Positions 7,224 to 16,050 of a stretch of 64,000 nucleotides of DNA are shown here, piece by piece. Source of the DNA: Phycisphaerae bacterium. GTDB lineage: Bacteria > Planctomycetota > Phycisphaerae > SM23-33. Position numbers and translations under genes: made by a program. Position 1 is the first letter of the stretch; every line of letters starts with the position of its first letter. The notes under the pieces were generated by a model, which ran no database searches, was not told the DNA's origin, and saw only the letters and a list, made by a program, of their open reading frames with translations. The stretch covers positions 36,006 to 100,005 of the forward strand of contig JAGXKT010000009.1 of the NCBI GenBank assembly GCA_018335035.1, in the 5' to 3' direction.

Positions 7224-9518
7224 TCATTCGGGCGAGCCGGCCGCGGCTCCCGCCTGCTGCAACGCGATGTTGCGCATTATCGCGAAGGCCGTGTCCGGTG
7301 CATACCCGTCGACCACGTACGAGGAGTATCCCACGAGTCCGGCCGTGATGTCCTCAGCGCTGTAGTAGATGACGGGGCGTCCGGCCACACGCACGGCACG
7401 CAGCGTCGGTTGCTTGTCCGGCAGGCGACCCGCCGTCCGCCGACGGTAGGCGAATGTTTCGATCACGTTGCCGTCGAGGCGGAACAGCGGATCGGACGCC
7501 TCCAGTCGCCGTAGGGTGCCCGGCCCGTATATCGCCGCGATCTGTTCCTCGGCTGCGGCGGCGAACGCCTCGTCTCCGCCGGCCGCATCGATGACGATTA
7601 CGCGAGGGCCGCCTTCGACGAAGTCGCGAAGGATCTGCTGCTGCTCCGCCGTCAGTTTGAACGTTCCCGTGCCGCTGAGAATTGCGATGGAGGCGTCGGT
7701 CTCCGGCAGCTTGGCGATATCGATCGGACCGATGACGTTGACCTTGACGCCGTGCTTCCGTGCCATCAGCCGCGAAAACCGCTGGTAGGCCAGCGGCTCG
7801 GGATCGTGGTTGCCCTCGAAGGCCAGTCGCGCCACGGTGACGGAGGGCAGATCGCCGACATCCGGTTCGCCCGGCCAGACCTTGGAACCACGCGTGCGGA
7901 AGGACTTGTTCGTGACGTAGGCGGCGATGTTGGCCGCCGCCTCGAAGGCCCATCGCGCCGTCTCATGCCGCTGTAGTTGCCACGGTTCGGCCAGGTCCAT
8001 ATCGGTATGAATCACCAGCGGTCGCACCCCGTTGGAGACCGCCTGGAGCTTCAAGCGGCCCGCGGAGCGCCCCAGGTCGTACTGCACCGCCGTCTGGTAA
8101 ATCACGTCATCACGTGTCAGCGTTTCAAGTTCGTACCGCGGGAACATCTTCTTGTACGCTTCGCGCATGCCCGCGGAAAAGCCCATGCCTCTGCATTCGG
8201 TGACGCTGAGGATGGTGCCGCCCTGGTATACGAACCGCCGGATGCGCTCGAGTTGCTCGTCAGTGAACTTCGGCCGCTTGGCGCCGGAGATGTACAGGAT
8301 CGGCGCGTCGTGCCAATGGCGGGCGGCCACTTCCAGATTGATGATCTGCCAGTTGATATCCCGCTGTTCGAATGCCTGGCTCAGCCACCGCGTCAGGGAG
8401 GCCAGGTCGCGCGGGCGGTTGTTCCAGTCGCCGTCATACTTGAGCTTGTTGAACAAAACCGGTCGGCGACCACGCACGAGGAACAGCAACGCGTAGCTCG
8501 TAGCGACATCCTCGCCGTACTTGCCTCGCCACTGCCCGCCGTCCTTCTGGTCGTTTATCAGCCACATCGCGCCGGTCTGGTACCAGTCTACCGTTCCAAA
8601 ATACTTGTACCCGCTGGCGACGCCCACCCGCTCGATGCCGTAAAGGTAGTAGTACATGTCCCCGTGGCCGCGGATCTTCTCCGACGTGTTGAGCGTGGGC
8701 TTGTCGCCGGACGTATCGATGTAATTGCGATCCAACCAGTCAAGCCCGCGCTGTAGAGAGGCCTGGACCTGCTTGCCGACGCGCCCGAGATTGCAGCGGC
8801 TGAACTGATCGACAAAGATATTGTCGAAGCAGACGTACATGCTCGCCACGCCGGCCGTGACCATCGTTCCGGAGGATGCCTCCGCCCGGTCCTGGTAGTA
8901 CTTCCAGCCGCCGTCGCCCTGCTGCGAGTTGTACCAGTGGGCATAGACCTTCTGCCAGTACCGCTTGGGAATCTCCCAGCCGACCATCCTCGCTCCCCAT
9001 ACGCCCAGCAGGCCGTACTGGCTGTTCGAGTTATCCCCGCTGCTCTTGCCCTCGCCCCGCGAGTCGTATCCGTAGCTACCGTCTTTCGTCGATCGGATGA
9101 GCCGATCGGCATCCGCTCGCAGGGGCTTGTGATACGCCTTGCCCCGCTTGATGGCCGAGAGAAACGCCTGGCATCGCAACCCCAGTACGTAGGTCTTCTC
9201 GCTTTGGCGTTCGGCCATCCACTTCAAGGCACGATCCGCCGCCTTCTCGGCACGCTTACGAAGGGCGTCGTCCTTGACGTAGTCGAGACTCTCGAGAATC
9301 GCGTAGGCCGCCAGCGGCGTGCAGCCCTGCGGGTAGTGCTCCTTGGCATGCGGCCATTGGGCCCCCTTCTGGCTCTCGCACAAATAGCGGACGCCGTCGG
9401 CAATGGCCTTGTCCACGGCCGCATCAGAAAAGCTGTCGTCGCGATCGGCCGCGGTAACCGTAGCCGTCGCCGCCAGAAGGAAACCTAGAACGAGGAACGA
9501 CGGTAGGGAGTGTCGCAT
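7224..9518 (-). CDS. Secreted terpene-cyclase-like protein with DUF4159 domains
   Basis: A 764-residue protein from the ATG at 9516-9518, preceded by GGAG at eight bases; this start gives a clean signal peptide (LVLGFLLAATATVTA). Residues 30-360 carry alpha-toroid repeats as in prenyltransferase/squalene-cyclase proteins (GVRYLCESQ, ALKWMAERQS, GLDWLDRNYI, GAMWLINDQK...GGQWRGKYG). The second half holds two DUF4159 regions, at about 390-490 (LYISGAKRPKFTDEQ..RRFVYQGG) and about 560-760 (IAILSGTG..LRDFVEGG, ending YSSYVVDGY). The combination is common in planctomycetes and its function is unknown. The QW-like repeats lack an evident DXDD cyclase acid motif, so a binding or scaffold role is as likely as catalysis. 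Confidence 0.85.
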   Translation of the reverse strand: MRHSLPSFLVLGFLLAATATVTAADRDDSFSDAAVDKAIADGVRYLCESQKGAQWPHAKEHYPQGCTPLAAYAILESLDYVKDDALRKRAEKAADRALKWMAERQSEKTYVLGLRCQAFLSAIKRGKAYHKPLRADADRLIRSTKDGSYGYDSRGEGKSSGDNSNSQYGLLGVWGARMVGWEIPKRYWQKVYAHWYNSQQGDGGWKYYQDRAEASSGTMVTAGVASMYVCFDNIFVDQFSRCNLGRVGKQVQASLQRGLDWLDRNYIDTSGDKPTLNTSEKIRGHGDMYYYLYGIERVGVASGYKYFGTVDWYQTGAMWLINDQKDGGQWRGKYGEDVATSYALLFLVRGRRPVLFNKLKYDGDWNNRPRDLASLTRWLSQAFEQRDINWQIINLEVAARHWHDAPILYISGAKRPKFTDEQLERIRRFVYQGGTILSVTECRGMGFSAGMREAYKKMFPRYELETLTRDDVIYQTAVQYDLGRSAGRLKLQAVSNGVRPLVIHTDMDLAEPWQLQRHETARWAFEAAANIAAYVTNKSFRTRGSKVWPGEPDVGDLPSVTVARLAFEGNHDPEPLAYQRFSRLMARKHGVKVNVIGPIDIAKLPETDASIAILSGTGTFKLTAEQQQILRDFVEGGPRVIVIDAAGGDEAFAAAAEEQIAAIYGPGTLRRLEASDPLFRLDGNVIETFAYRRRTAGRLPDKQPTLRAVRVAGRPVIYYSAEDITAGLVGYSSYVVDGYAPDTAFAIMRNIALQQAGAAAGSPE

Positions 9519-9564
9519 GGCGGGCTCCATCGATGGCCGGCGCAACCGACCTTCTCATAAACAT

Positions 9565-9594
9565 ATTATGCGCCGTTGGACGCCGTTCGTGCAA
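9565..9594 (-). promoter_or_regulatory. Possible promoter of the DUF4159 gene
   Basis: Minus strand TTGCAC (9594-9589), 18 bases, CATAAT (9570-9565). It would give a leader of about 40 bases that includes the GGAG site. Confidence 0.35.
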
Positions 9595-9631
9595 TTGCAA
9601 TGCTGTACGGCGTGTCGACAGCCGTTGCGAC

Positions 9632-9660
9632 TGGACGCCGGCTGCGCTGGCGCCTAGTAT
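9632..9660 (+). promoter_or_regulatory. Possible promoter of cysK
   Basis: TGGACG (9632-9637), 17 bases, TAGTAT (9655-9660), about 41 bases before the expected transcribed start codon region at 9708. It lies back to back with the minus-strand promoter at 9565-9594. Confidence 0.35.
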
Positions 9661-9707
9661 TGGGCGGGGTCGGCATGGCGCCATTATGGCGAGGTGGAGC
9701 CCTAGCG

Positions 9708-10649
9708 ATGCAGGCGGACATCACAGCAACAATCGGCAACACGCCGCTGGTACGGCTTCGCGGGCTGGTCGGGAATCGGGCGACCGTTCTGGCAAAGCTG
9801 GAGTCGTTCAATCCGATGGCGTCTGTAAAGGATCGGATCGCGCTGGCGATGCTGGATGCGGCCGCCAGCGAGGGGCGGCTGCACGACGGCGCCACGGTGA
9901 TCGAACCGACCAGCGGCAATACCGGCATCGGGCTGGCGCTGATCTGCGCCGCCCGTGGATACAAGTGCCTTCTGACCATGCCGGATTCCATGAGCGTCGA
10001 GCGGCGCAAGGTGCTTCGGGCGCTCGGGGCGGAGCTCGTGCTGACGCCGGCTGAGCAGGGCATGCGCGGAGCCATCGACCGCGCCGAGCAGCTCCACGCC
10101 GAGACGCGCGACGCGGTGATGCCGGGGCAATTTCGTAATCCGGCAAATCCGGAGGTGCACCGGCGTACCACGGCCGAGGAAATCTGGCGTGATACCGACG
10201 GACAGGTGGACGTGTTCGTCGCCGGGGTGGGAACCGGAGGCACGATCACCGGCGTGGCGTCGGCGCTGAAGGCACGCAAGCCGGGCTTTCGCGCCGTGGC
10301 GGTCGAGCCGACCGAAAGCCCCGTCATCGCCCAGACCCTCGCGGGCGGGGAACTGCACCCGGCGCCGCACGGCATCCAGGGCATTGGCGCGGGATTCATC
10401 CCCGACGTGCTGGACCTGTCGCTGGTGGACGAAGTTGTGGCGGTCAGCACGGACGACGCGCTCGACTGGGCGCGCCGCGCCGCGCGCGAGGAAGGGCTGT
10501 TTGTGGGCATCTCCTCCGGTGCGGCGTTGAAAGCCGCCGCCCAAATCGCCTCCCGGGACGATGCCGTCGGCAAGACGGTCGTCGTGTTGCTGCCGAGCTT
10601 CGGGGAGCGGTATCTCTCCACGCCGCTGTTCGCCGGGTTGGAGGACTGA
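9708..10649 (+). CDS. cysK: Cysteine synthase A (O-acetylserine sulfhydrylase)
   Basis: A PLP enzyme joining sulfide to O-acetylserine to make cysteine, 313 residues, the usual length. The start at 9708 follows GGTGGAG and begins with [20 protein letters not shown], the normal N-terminus. The catalytic Lys lies in [11 protein letters not shown], the substrate loop is PTSGNTG, the phosphate-binding loop is [10 protein letters not shown], and GISSGAA is near the C-terminus. The next gene starts eight bases after the stop, so the two are probably co-transcribed. Cystathionine beta-synthase-like relatives share these motifs, but length and N-terminus favour CysK. Confidence 0.93.
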   Translation: MQADITATIGNTPLVRLRGLVGNRATVLAKLESFNPMASVKDRIALAMLDAAASEGRLHDGATVIEPTSGNTGIGLALICAARGYKCLLTMPDSMSVERRKVLRALGAELVLTPAEQGMRGAIDRAEQLHAETRDAVMPGQFRNPANPEVHRRTTAEEIWRDTDGQVDVFVAGVGTGGTITGVASALKARKPGFRAVAVEPTESPVIAQTLAGGELHPAPHGIQGIGAGFIPDVLDLSLVDEVVAVSTDDALDWARRAAREEGLFVGISSGAALKAAAQIASRDDAVGKTVVVLLPSFGERYLSTPLFAGLED

Positions 10650-10656
10650 CCCGCCG

Positions 10657-11517
10657 ATGCGGCGATTCGTCGATCTGCATACGCACAGCACGGCGTCGGA
10701 CGGCACGTTGGCGCCGGCCGATCTGATCCGCCAGGCCGACCGCGCCGAGTTGGCGGTTGTAGCGCTGACCGACCACGACACCGTCGCAGGTCTGGACGAG
10801 GCCCGCCGCGCCGCCGAGCCGCTTGACGCGCTACAGTTCGTGCCCGGCATCGAGCTGTCTGCCCAGCCGCCGTCGGGAACGCTGCATATTCTGGGATTGG
10901 GCATCGACCCCAGCGCGCCGGCGATTCTGTCTGTCGCGGCCCAATTGCGCCAGGCGCGCGTGCGCCGCAACCCGCAGATCGTCCAGCGGCTGCGCTGGCT
11001 TGGCGTGCCGGTAACCATGGACGACGTACGCCGCGCGGCGCTGGACGCCGGCAGCGAGGCGGAAGTGATCAGCCGGATGCATGTGGCGCGAGCCCTTGTT
11101 CGCGCCGGCTGGGTGCGTGACACGAAAGAAGCGTTCGCCCGATACCTCGGCAAGGGGTGCCCGGGCTACGTGGAACGCGAACGGCCCGCGCCGCACGAGG
11201 CGATCACTGCGATTCACGGGGCCGGCGGCCTGGCTGTTCTGGCTCACCCGGTCCAGTTGGGCTGCACCGAGCGCGGCGAGCTTGAACGCGTCGTGCGTGG
11301 GCTCAGCGAGGCCGGACTGGACGCGATCGAGGCGTGGCACAGCGACCATGACGCCGAATGGACACGCTTGTGCGTGGACCTCGCGGATCGGCTGGGGCTG
11401 GGCGTGGTCGGCGGATCGGACTTCCACGGCGGCGCCAAGCCCGGCGTCCGCCTCGGGCGGCCACGGGTCAGCGTGGCCGCGCTGTCGGGGTCTCTGCGAC
11501 GGCGTTTTGGCGTGTAA
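10657..11517 (+). CDS. PHP-domain phosphoesterase (TrpH/YciV family)
   Basis: A 286-residue PHP metalloenzyme. Metal ligands are in order: HTH near residue 8, SDG, TDHD, GIELS, the late LAHPVQ, WHSDHD and GGSDFHG. The pattern matches the TrpH/YciV group, whose studied members release 5' nucleotides from short RNAs or dephosphorylate 3',5'-nucleoside bisphosphates. pAp is a by-product of sulfate assimilation, which fits a place directly behind cysK, though that link is inference. GGAGGA in the end of cysK serves as its ribosome binding site. Confidence 0.85.
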   Translation: MRRFVDLHTHSTASDGTLAPADLIRQADRAELAVVALTDHDTVAGLDEARRAAEPLDALQFVPGIELSAQPPSGTLHILGLGIDPSAPAILSVAAQLRQARVRRNPQIVQRLRWLGVPVTMDDVRRAALDAGSEAEVISRMHVARALVRAGWVRDTKEAFARYLGKGCPGYVERERPAPHEAITAIHGAGGLAVLAHPVQLGCTERGELERVVRGLSEAGLDAIEAWHSDHDAEWTRLCVDLADRLGLGVVGGSDFHGGAKPGVRLGRPRVSVAALSGSLRRRFGV

Positions 11518-11628
11518 GGCGTTATAGAAAATGCCGTTGAGAAGCGTGCACGGGGTTCTGCCGCCGCCGTCGGGCCCGCGTCGTGTGGCACCGGCATCAC
11601 GCCGATGCCCTCGGCGCAGGGATTTGGG

Positions 11629-11656
11629 TTGACAAAATCACTGTTCGCGGTATAAT
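11629..11656 (+). promoter_or_regulatory. Near-consensus promoter of the C39-like PEP-CTERM gene
   Basis: TTGACA (11629-11634), 16 bases, TATAAT (11651-11656). Both boxes are perfect sigma70 consensus, the best promoter in the window. Confidence 0.75.
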
Positions 11657-11736
11657 CCGCTCAGTTCGTGAGTGCTTGGCGAACGGTCCTCTTCCGTGAG
11701 GACGCATGATCTCCCCGTCGCAAAGAGGAGCAGGCG

Positions 11737-11862
11737 ATGCTCGGCGTGGAAGCCGCTGCACAGCACGTTGGCACATCGAAGGGTGGCAGTGGCTTGCTTC
11801 CGGGGTCCCGCAGCGCCCAGCGTACGCCTTCATTCTGCATGCGCCCCAAATGGCGTCGGTAA
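11737..11862 (+). CDS. Possible small upstream ORF in the PEP-CTERM leader
   Basis: ATG at 11737 is preceded at a good distance by AGAGGAG and opens a frame of 41 codons (MLGVEAAAQHVGT...). The peptide has no recognisable domain, signal or membrane segment. It could be a translated leader peptide that tunes the gene at 12017, or a chance frame in GC-rich leader sequence. The ribosome binding site is the main support. Confidence 0.2.
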   Translation: MLGVEAAAQHVGTSKGGSGLLPGSRSAQRTPSFCMRPKWRR

Positions 11863-12016
11863 GCGAGGCGGTTGGCCAGGTCTGGTACAGGCGACGCGTT
11901 CGCGCTGTCCGTGCAGGGTCGGGGCAGCATGTGAGGCGCGCGGCGCGGAAACAGGCGACGAATACCGCAGCGCGGGCACACCGCGCACAAACGCCCCGAG
12001 AACGCGGAGGTATGTG

Positions 12017-12949
12017 ATGAACGCGAAATGGTCGAGTGTTGTTTTGTGTATGGCGCTGTTGGCGGCGCTGGCGACGCCGCAGCTTGCGCCCGCCCAGTCT
12101 GCGTCGGGCAACCTGATCCTGAACGTGCCTGACTGGAATCAGCCGACCAACTACGGTGTGGGCGGCTACCCGGGCTGGTGCTCGCCCACGTCAGGTGCGA
12201 ACCTGATGGGCTACTGGGAGGACGTCATGGGCTGTTCGGGCCTGACCGACCAGCAGGCGTTTACCAGCAGCCCGGGCTATCCCAACACGAGCGGCACGTG
12301 GCAGCAGGGGCTGTATCACGACGGCATGGTCGAGATGGGCTGGCACATGGACACGGGAAGCTGGCAGAGCACGCCCGGGCCGTTCCCGCCGAACAGCGGG
12401 AGCACGACCACGGCGAACATACTGCCCGGGCTGCTGAGCTACGCGACCGGCGGATGGACGGACAACGACTATGCCGGCGGCGGAGGGGCCGGAACGGGCA
12501 TCGTAAAGACGGCCTATGCCAGCGCGACGGGTTACACCGATGCGGTGGCCGGCACGCCGCTGGGGACGATGTGGCTGAACTACGTCGGCGAGATCGACGC
12601 CGCGCACCCCGTGGAGTGCACGTTCGACAAGTGGGTCAACAGCGGGATCGTGTCACAGAGCTGGACGCTCAACGGTCAGACCGTGGACGAGCACCCCTGG
12701 CAAGACAGCGATCCGCACTCAGTGGTCGGAGTGGGGTACATCGATCCCAACCCCGGATATGATGGTGACGGCAGCGAGTACTTCGTCTGCCAGGACAATT
12801 GGCAGACGACGGGCCAGTACGTGGCCGTGCCGGTGGACACCGTGTGGCTCCAGAACGACTACATTACCGACGTCCCCGAGCCGGCGACGATGGCGCTTCT
12901 GGCGGCCGGGGCGTTCGGGCTGATCCGGCGGCGACGTCGACGCAACTGA
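12017..12949 (+). CDS. PEP-CTERM exported C39-like cysteine peptidase
   Basis: A 310-residue protein starting at the ATG at 12017 after GGAGG. A signal peptide covers residues 1-27 (ending LAPAQS). The domain looks like a papain-fold C39-like peptidase: NVPDWNQ with the oxyanion Gln at 42, GWCSPTSGANLMGYW with the probable nucleophile Cys55, DPHSVVGVGYID with His234, and QDNWQ near 262 for the third catalytic residue. The C-terminus VPEPATMALL...RRRRRRN is a PEP-CTERM sorting tail. The protein is therefore predicted to be a surface-sorted protease or a binding relative of one. Activity is inferred only from residue order. Confidence 0.75.
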   Translation: MNAKWSSVVLCMALLAALATPQLAPAQSASGNLILNVPDWNQPTNYGVGGYPGWCSPTSGANLMGYWEDVMGCSGLTDQQAFTSSPGYPNTSGTWQQGLYHDGMVEMGWHMDTGSWQSTPGPFPPNSGSTTTANILPGLLSYATGGWTDNDYAGGGGAGTGIVKTAYASATGYTDAVAGTPLGTMWLNYVGEIDAAHPVECTFDKWVNSGIVSQSWTLNGQTVDEHPWQDSDPHSVVGVGYIDPNPGYDGDGSEYFVCQDNWQTTGQYVAVPVDTVWLQNDYITDVPEPATMALLAAGAFGLIRRRRRRN

Positions 12950-13012
12950 CGCATTACAGACGGCCTGTCGGTCCCGGCGACGGAGCGTTCGGGTCCGGCG
13001 GGCCGATCCTGT

Positions 13013-13924
13013 CTACCCCTCGTGTGCGTCGGCGCGCTGGAGCGTGAACAGCGTGATTTCGGGGCGGGTATTGATGTTCATCCGCCGCGCGTAGCCCAAC
13101 CCCCGATTGATGTACAAACGGGCTCCATCGTCCAGGACGTACTCGCCCGCGGCGAGGTGATGGTGATTCGCCGGCAGCACGAAGTTGTAGAACTTCGTGT
13201 CCCGCTTGGCTTGCCCGTGCGTGTGCCCGGACAGCACCCAGTGCGCCCCGCGCTCGGCCACATCGTGGGCGCCATCCGGGTTGTGGCACAGACAGATGGT
13301 GGGCAGGTCGTCCCGAGCCAGTTCAAACGCCTCGTCGGGGCGAAACGAGCCCGCCCAGTAGTCTTCCAGTCCCACGAACTGGATACATGCTCCGTCCAGA
13401 TCAAACCGGCGGGATTCGTTTCGCATCACGAAGACGTCTTCATGCATCAAGCAGTCGGCGACGTAGTCCGCCAGCCCGCGCGTCTGGCCAAATCCCCGAG
13501 GGTGGCAGGCGCCGTAGTCGTGATTGCCCAGGCAGGCCACAACAGCGATCCGGGGCGTGAGGTGTCTCAGCACGCGCGCCACGACGCGAGCGTAATGAGC
13601 GGGTCCGGTGATGAAGTCGCCCGTGACGGCCACGAAATCCGGCTCGAGCCGGTTGACCATCTCGACGCAGTGGTAAAGATACCGCTCGCGGACGATAGGG
13701 CAGGCGTGCAGGTCGGAGATATGTACCAGCCGCATGTCCGTCAGCGCATCGTCCAGGTGAGGCAGCGCCATGCGCCGTCGCTCGATGCGCAACCAGTGCT
13801 CTTCGATCGACCAGGCGAACAGTCCGCCGAGCGCGACCGACCCGGCCGCACCCCACAGCAGACGCTTCAGCGACGTCCGGTCAGGCAGGACCCGGTGTTT
13901 CCGTGAAATCAGAACTTCGTTCAT
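13013..13924 (-). CDS. Membrane-anchored metallophosphoesterase (YaeI/YkuE type)
   Basis: A 303-residue calcineurin-like phosphoesterase. The N-terminus has a hydrophobic anchor (LLWGAAGSVALGGLFAW). The metal site motifs are HISDLHA, GDFITG, GNHDYG, the late CHNPD and SGHTHGQ, the order seen in YaeI/YkuE proteins. Relatives act on lipid-linked phosphates at the membrane, but the substrate here is unknown. The start at 13922-13924 is chosen for GAGAGG upstream; a longer frame begins at 13957. It converges with the PEP-CTERM gene at 12949. Confidence 0.85.
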   Translation of the reverse strand: MNEVLISRKHRVLPDRTSLKRLLWGAAGSVALGGLFAWSIEEHWLRIERRRMALPHLDDALTDMRLVHISDLHACPIVRERYLYHCVEMVNRLEPDFVAVTGDFITGPAHYARVVARVLRHLTPRIAVVACLGNHDYGACHPRGFGQTRGLADYVADCLMHEDVFVMRNESRRFDLDGACIQFVGLEDYWAGSFRPDEAFELARDDLPTICLCHNPDGAHDVAERGAHWVLSGHTHGQAKRDTKFYNFVLPANHHHLAAGEYVLDDGARLYINRGLGYARRMNINTRPEITLFTLQRADAHEG

Positions 13925-13966
13925 CGTCCTCTCGAATCGAGGGAACATGCGTCGCACGCCGACATG

Positions 13967-13975
13967 ATTATACCA
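13967..13975 (-). promoter_or_regulatory. Extended -10 promoter of the metallophosphoesterase gene
   Basis: Minus strand TGG followed directly by TATAAT (13972-13967). There is no good -35 box. The leader would be about 35 bases. Confidence 0.4.
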
Positions 13976-14015
13976 TGTCTGTGACCCGCGCGAGAGAACA
14001 CGGCGAACGCGCGGT

Positions 14016-15959
14016 TCAACTGCGCCCGAACTGCCTGGCCAGCTCCGCCAGTGTCAGCGTCAGTGTCGTCGGGCGTCCGTGAGGGCATGCAGCGGCCTTG
14101 TCGGCTTCCCGGCGCCGGGCCAGTAGGTCGCGCATCTCGTCTTCGCTGAGCGGTTCACCGGCCTTGACGGCGGCCTTGCACGCCATCATCGCCAGGACGC
14201 GTTGCAGCATCTGTTCCGGGTTCGTGGTGTCGTCCTCGGCGAGAGTCCCGGCGATCTCGCGAACGAAATCGGCGGCGCCGACGCCGCGCTCGGCCAGCAG
14301 GGCGCAAAAACGCTGCACTGCGAGGCATCGCGGCCCAAAGGCCTGCACCTCGATGCCGAGCCGGTCAAGCAATTCGCTGCGACGGTTCAGGGCGTCGGCC
14401 TCAGCAGGCGCGACCGTGACCGTCTCGGGGATCAGCAGCCGCTGCGACGTCAGCTTCGTGCCGTCAGACTCGGCCAAGCGGCGTTGCAGGTCGTTGTACA
14501 GCAGTCGCTCGTGCAGCGCGTGCTGGTCCACCACGATGATGCCATCGTCCGTCGCGGCGACGATATAGCTGTTGTGGACCTGCATGATCGCCGCCGCGGC
14601 GTCGCCGGCGCCGTGCCCTGCGGCCGGTGCGCCAAGATCGCCGAGCGGCAGGCGCCCCGACGGTCCCGGCGCTGCGGTCGACGGTGAGGTGGCGTCGGTC
14701 CCAGCGGGCGGGGCGCCGGCCTGATTAGCGTGCGGCGAGAAGTCGAGGCGTTGCTGGCGAGGCGGAGCGGCCTTCAGGAAGTCCGCCAGCGCCTGGCGCA
14801 GCGAGTGTCGGCGAGCGTCGTCCAGCGTGTTGCGATGATTATCGTCGTGCGCTACGGCTTCGACCGAAGGGGCGTCGTGGCTCGATGGAGGGGGCGTCTC
14901 GCTCGCCGGCTCGCCGCGGTCGTTGCCTTCGCTGGAGGCCGGCGAGTCGCCGAGCCGTGCCGTCGGCGACAGGTTCGCCCGGTTAAGCGTCTCGCGCAGC
15001 GCGGCCAGCAATGCACCATGTACCTGGTTTCCGTTGCGAAAGCGAACCTCGATCTTGGTGGGGTGGACGTTGACGTCCACGTCCGCCGGATCGATCTCGA
15101 CAAAGATGAACGCCACCGGCCAGCGTTGCACGTCGATCCGTCCGCGATAGGCCTCTCTCAGAGCGTGCGACAGCAACCGGTCGCGGATGTACCGCCCGTT
15201 GACGAAGCAATACTGCCACTTGCTGGAGCTACGCGCCGCCGCGGGCGGCGCCAGCAGCCCGGCGACACTTACGCCGTCTCCGCGCGGGCGGATGGGCAGA
15301 AGCGCGTCGGCCAGCTCGCGTCCGAACAGGTCGGCGACGCGCTCGGCCGTGCTGTCGGCAGGGGGGAGGTTGGCCGACTCACGCCCGTTGTGCGTCAGGC
15401 GAAACGCCACACGGGGGTGCGGCAACGCCAATCGAGCGAGCTGCTCGGAAATGTGAGCGAACTCGGTGGCGGTCGTGCGCATGAATTTGCGCCGCGCCGG
15501 TGTGTTGTAGAACAGGTCGCGGATGCTAACCGCCGTGCCCGCCGAAGCGGCGCAGGGCCGGGGCGGCGCGATCTCGCCGCCGGAGGCACTGACCTCGTAG
15601 CCGCTTTCAGCGCCGCGACGGCGGCTGCGGATATGAGCGTGAGACACGGCCGCGATGGACGCCAGCGCCTCACCGCGAAAGCCCATCGTCTCGATGGCGA
15701 ACAGGTCCTCGTCGTCGCTGATTTTGCCCGTGGCGTGCGCGACGAAAGCGAGCTTCAGATCGTCCGGGCTCATGCCAATGCCGTCGTCCGTGACGGTGAT
15801 GGCTTTGCGCCCGCCGTCCTCGACGGCGATCTCGATTCGCCCGGCCTCGGCATCGAGAGCGTTTTCGACCAGTTCCTTGACGATACTGGCCGGACGCTCG
15901 ACCACCTCGCCGGCGGCGATCTTGTTGACCAGTGGTGTCGGCAGGACGTGAATGCTCAT
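14016..15959 (-). CDS. mutL: DNA mismatch repair protein MutL
   Basis: A 647-residue mismatch-repair ATPase coupling MutS to strand removal. The start at 15957-15959 gives the standard MSIHVLPTPLVNKIAAGEVV. GHKL ATPase motifs are ELVENALDA (about 30-37), DDGIGM (58-63) and GFRGEAL (93-99). A Pro/Ala-rich linker leads to the dimerisation domain, which has endonuclease-type motifs: DQHALHE (478-484), ACKAAVKAG and CPHGRP (625-630). The second Glu of the DQHA-x2-E-x4-E motif is Asn489. No Shine-Dalgarno site is seen; a -10-like TATCCT lies six bases before the ATG. It is the last gene of a minus-strand series after the NtrC-like regulator. Confidence 0.95.
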   Translation of the reverse strand: MSIHVLPTPLVNKIAAGEVVERPASIVKELVENALDAEAGRIEIAVEDGGRKAITVTDDGIGMSPDDLKLAFVAHATGKISDDEDLFAIETMGFRGEALASIAAVSHAHIRSRRRGAESGYEVSASGGEIAPPRPCAASAGTAVSIRDLFYNTPARRKFMRTTATEFAHISEQLARLALPHPRVAFRLTHNGRESANLPPADSTAERVADLFGRELADALLPIRPRGDGVSVAGLLAPPAAARSSSKWQYCFVNGRYIRDRLLSHALREAYRGRIDVQRWPVAFIFVEIDPADVDVNVHPTKIEVRFRNGNQVHGALLAALRETLNRANLSPTARLGDSPASSEGNDRGEPASETPPPSSHDAPSVEAVAHDDNHRNTLDDARRHSLRQALADFLKAAPPRQQRLDFSPHANQAGAPPAGTDATSPSTAAPGPSGRLPLGDLGAPAAGHGAGDAAAAIMQVHNSYIVAATDDGIIVVDQHALHERLLYNDLQRRLAESDGTKLTSQRLLIPETVTVAPAEADALNRRSELLDRLGIEVQAFGPRCLAVQRFCALLAERGVGAADFVREIAGTLAEDDTTNPEQMLQRVLAMMACKAAVKAGEPLSEDEMRDLLARRREADKAAACPHGRPTTLTLTLAELARQFGRS

Positions 15960-15965
15960 GGTCTC

Positions 15966-15994
15966 AGGATAGCAGCCATCTTCCGCCGCGCGAA
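15966..15994 (-). promoter_or_regulatory. Possible promoter abutting mutL
   Basis: TTCGCG (15994-15989), 17 bases, TATCCT (15971-15966), six bases before the ATG. The -35 box is poor; support comes from the same -10-to-ATG distance in other genes here. Confidence 0.3.
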
Positions 15995-16050
15995 ACCGAT
16001 TCAGCGGACGGATCGACGCGCCGTCGGACGGGAATGGCACGGCGTGCCTG

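Larger units (their letters stand above)
11518..12016. other. 499-base intergenic region with a strong promoter and a long leader
   Basis: The first 110 bases hold a short inverted repeat (GGCATC...GATGCC near 11600) and no gene. A near-consensus promoter at 11629-11656 is followed by about 350 bases of leader. The leader contains a six-pair hairpin at 11686-11703, a possible 41-codon upstream reading frame at 11737-11862 with a good ribosome binding site, and a GGAGG before the gene at 12017. No known riboswitch class was recognised. Confidence 0.5.

Noticed and set aside
7511..7516. Another TAGGGT hexamer
   Set aside because: It lies inside the DUF4159 coding region with no gene start downstream and no suitable -35 box.
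11595..11620. Inverted repeat GGCATC...GATGCC as terminator of cysK-PHP
   Set aside because: Only six pairs and no T run.
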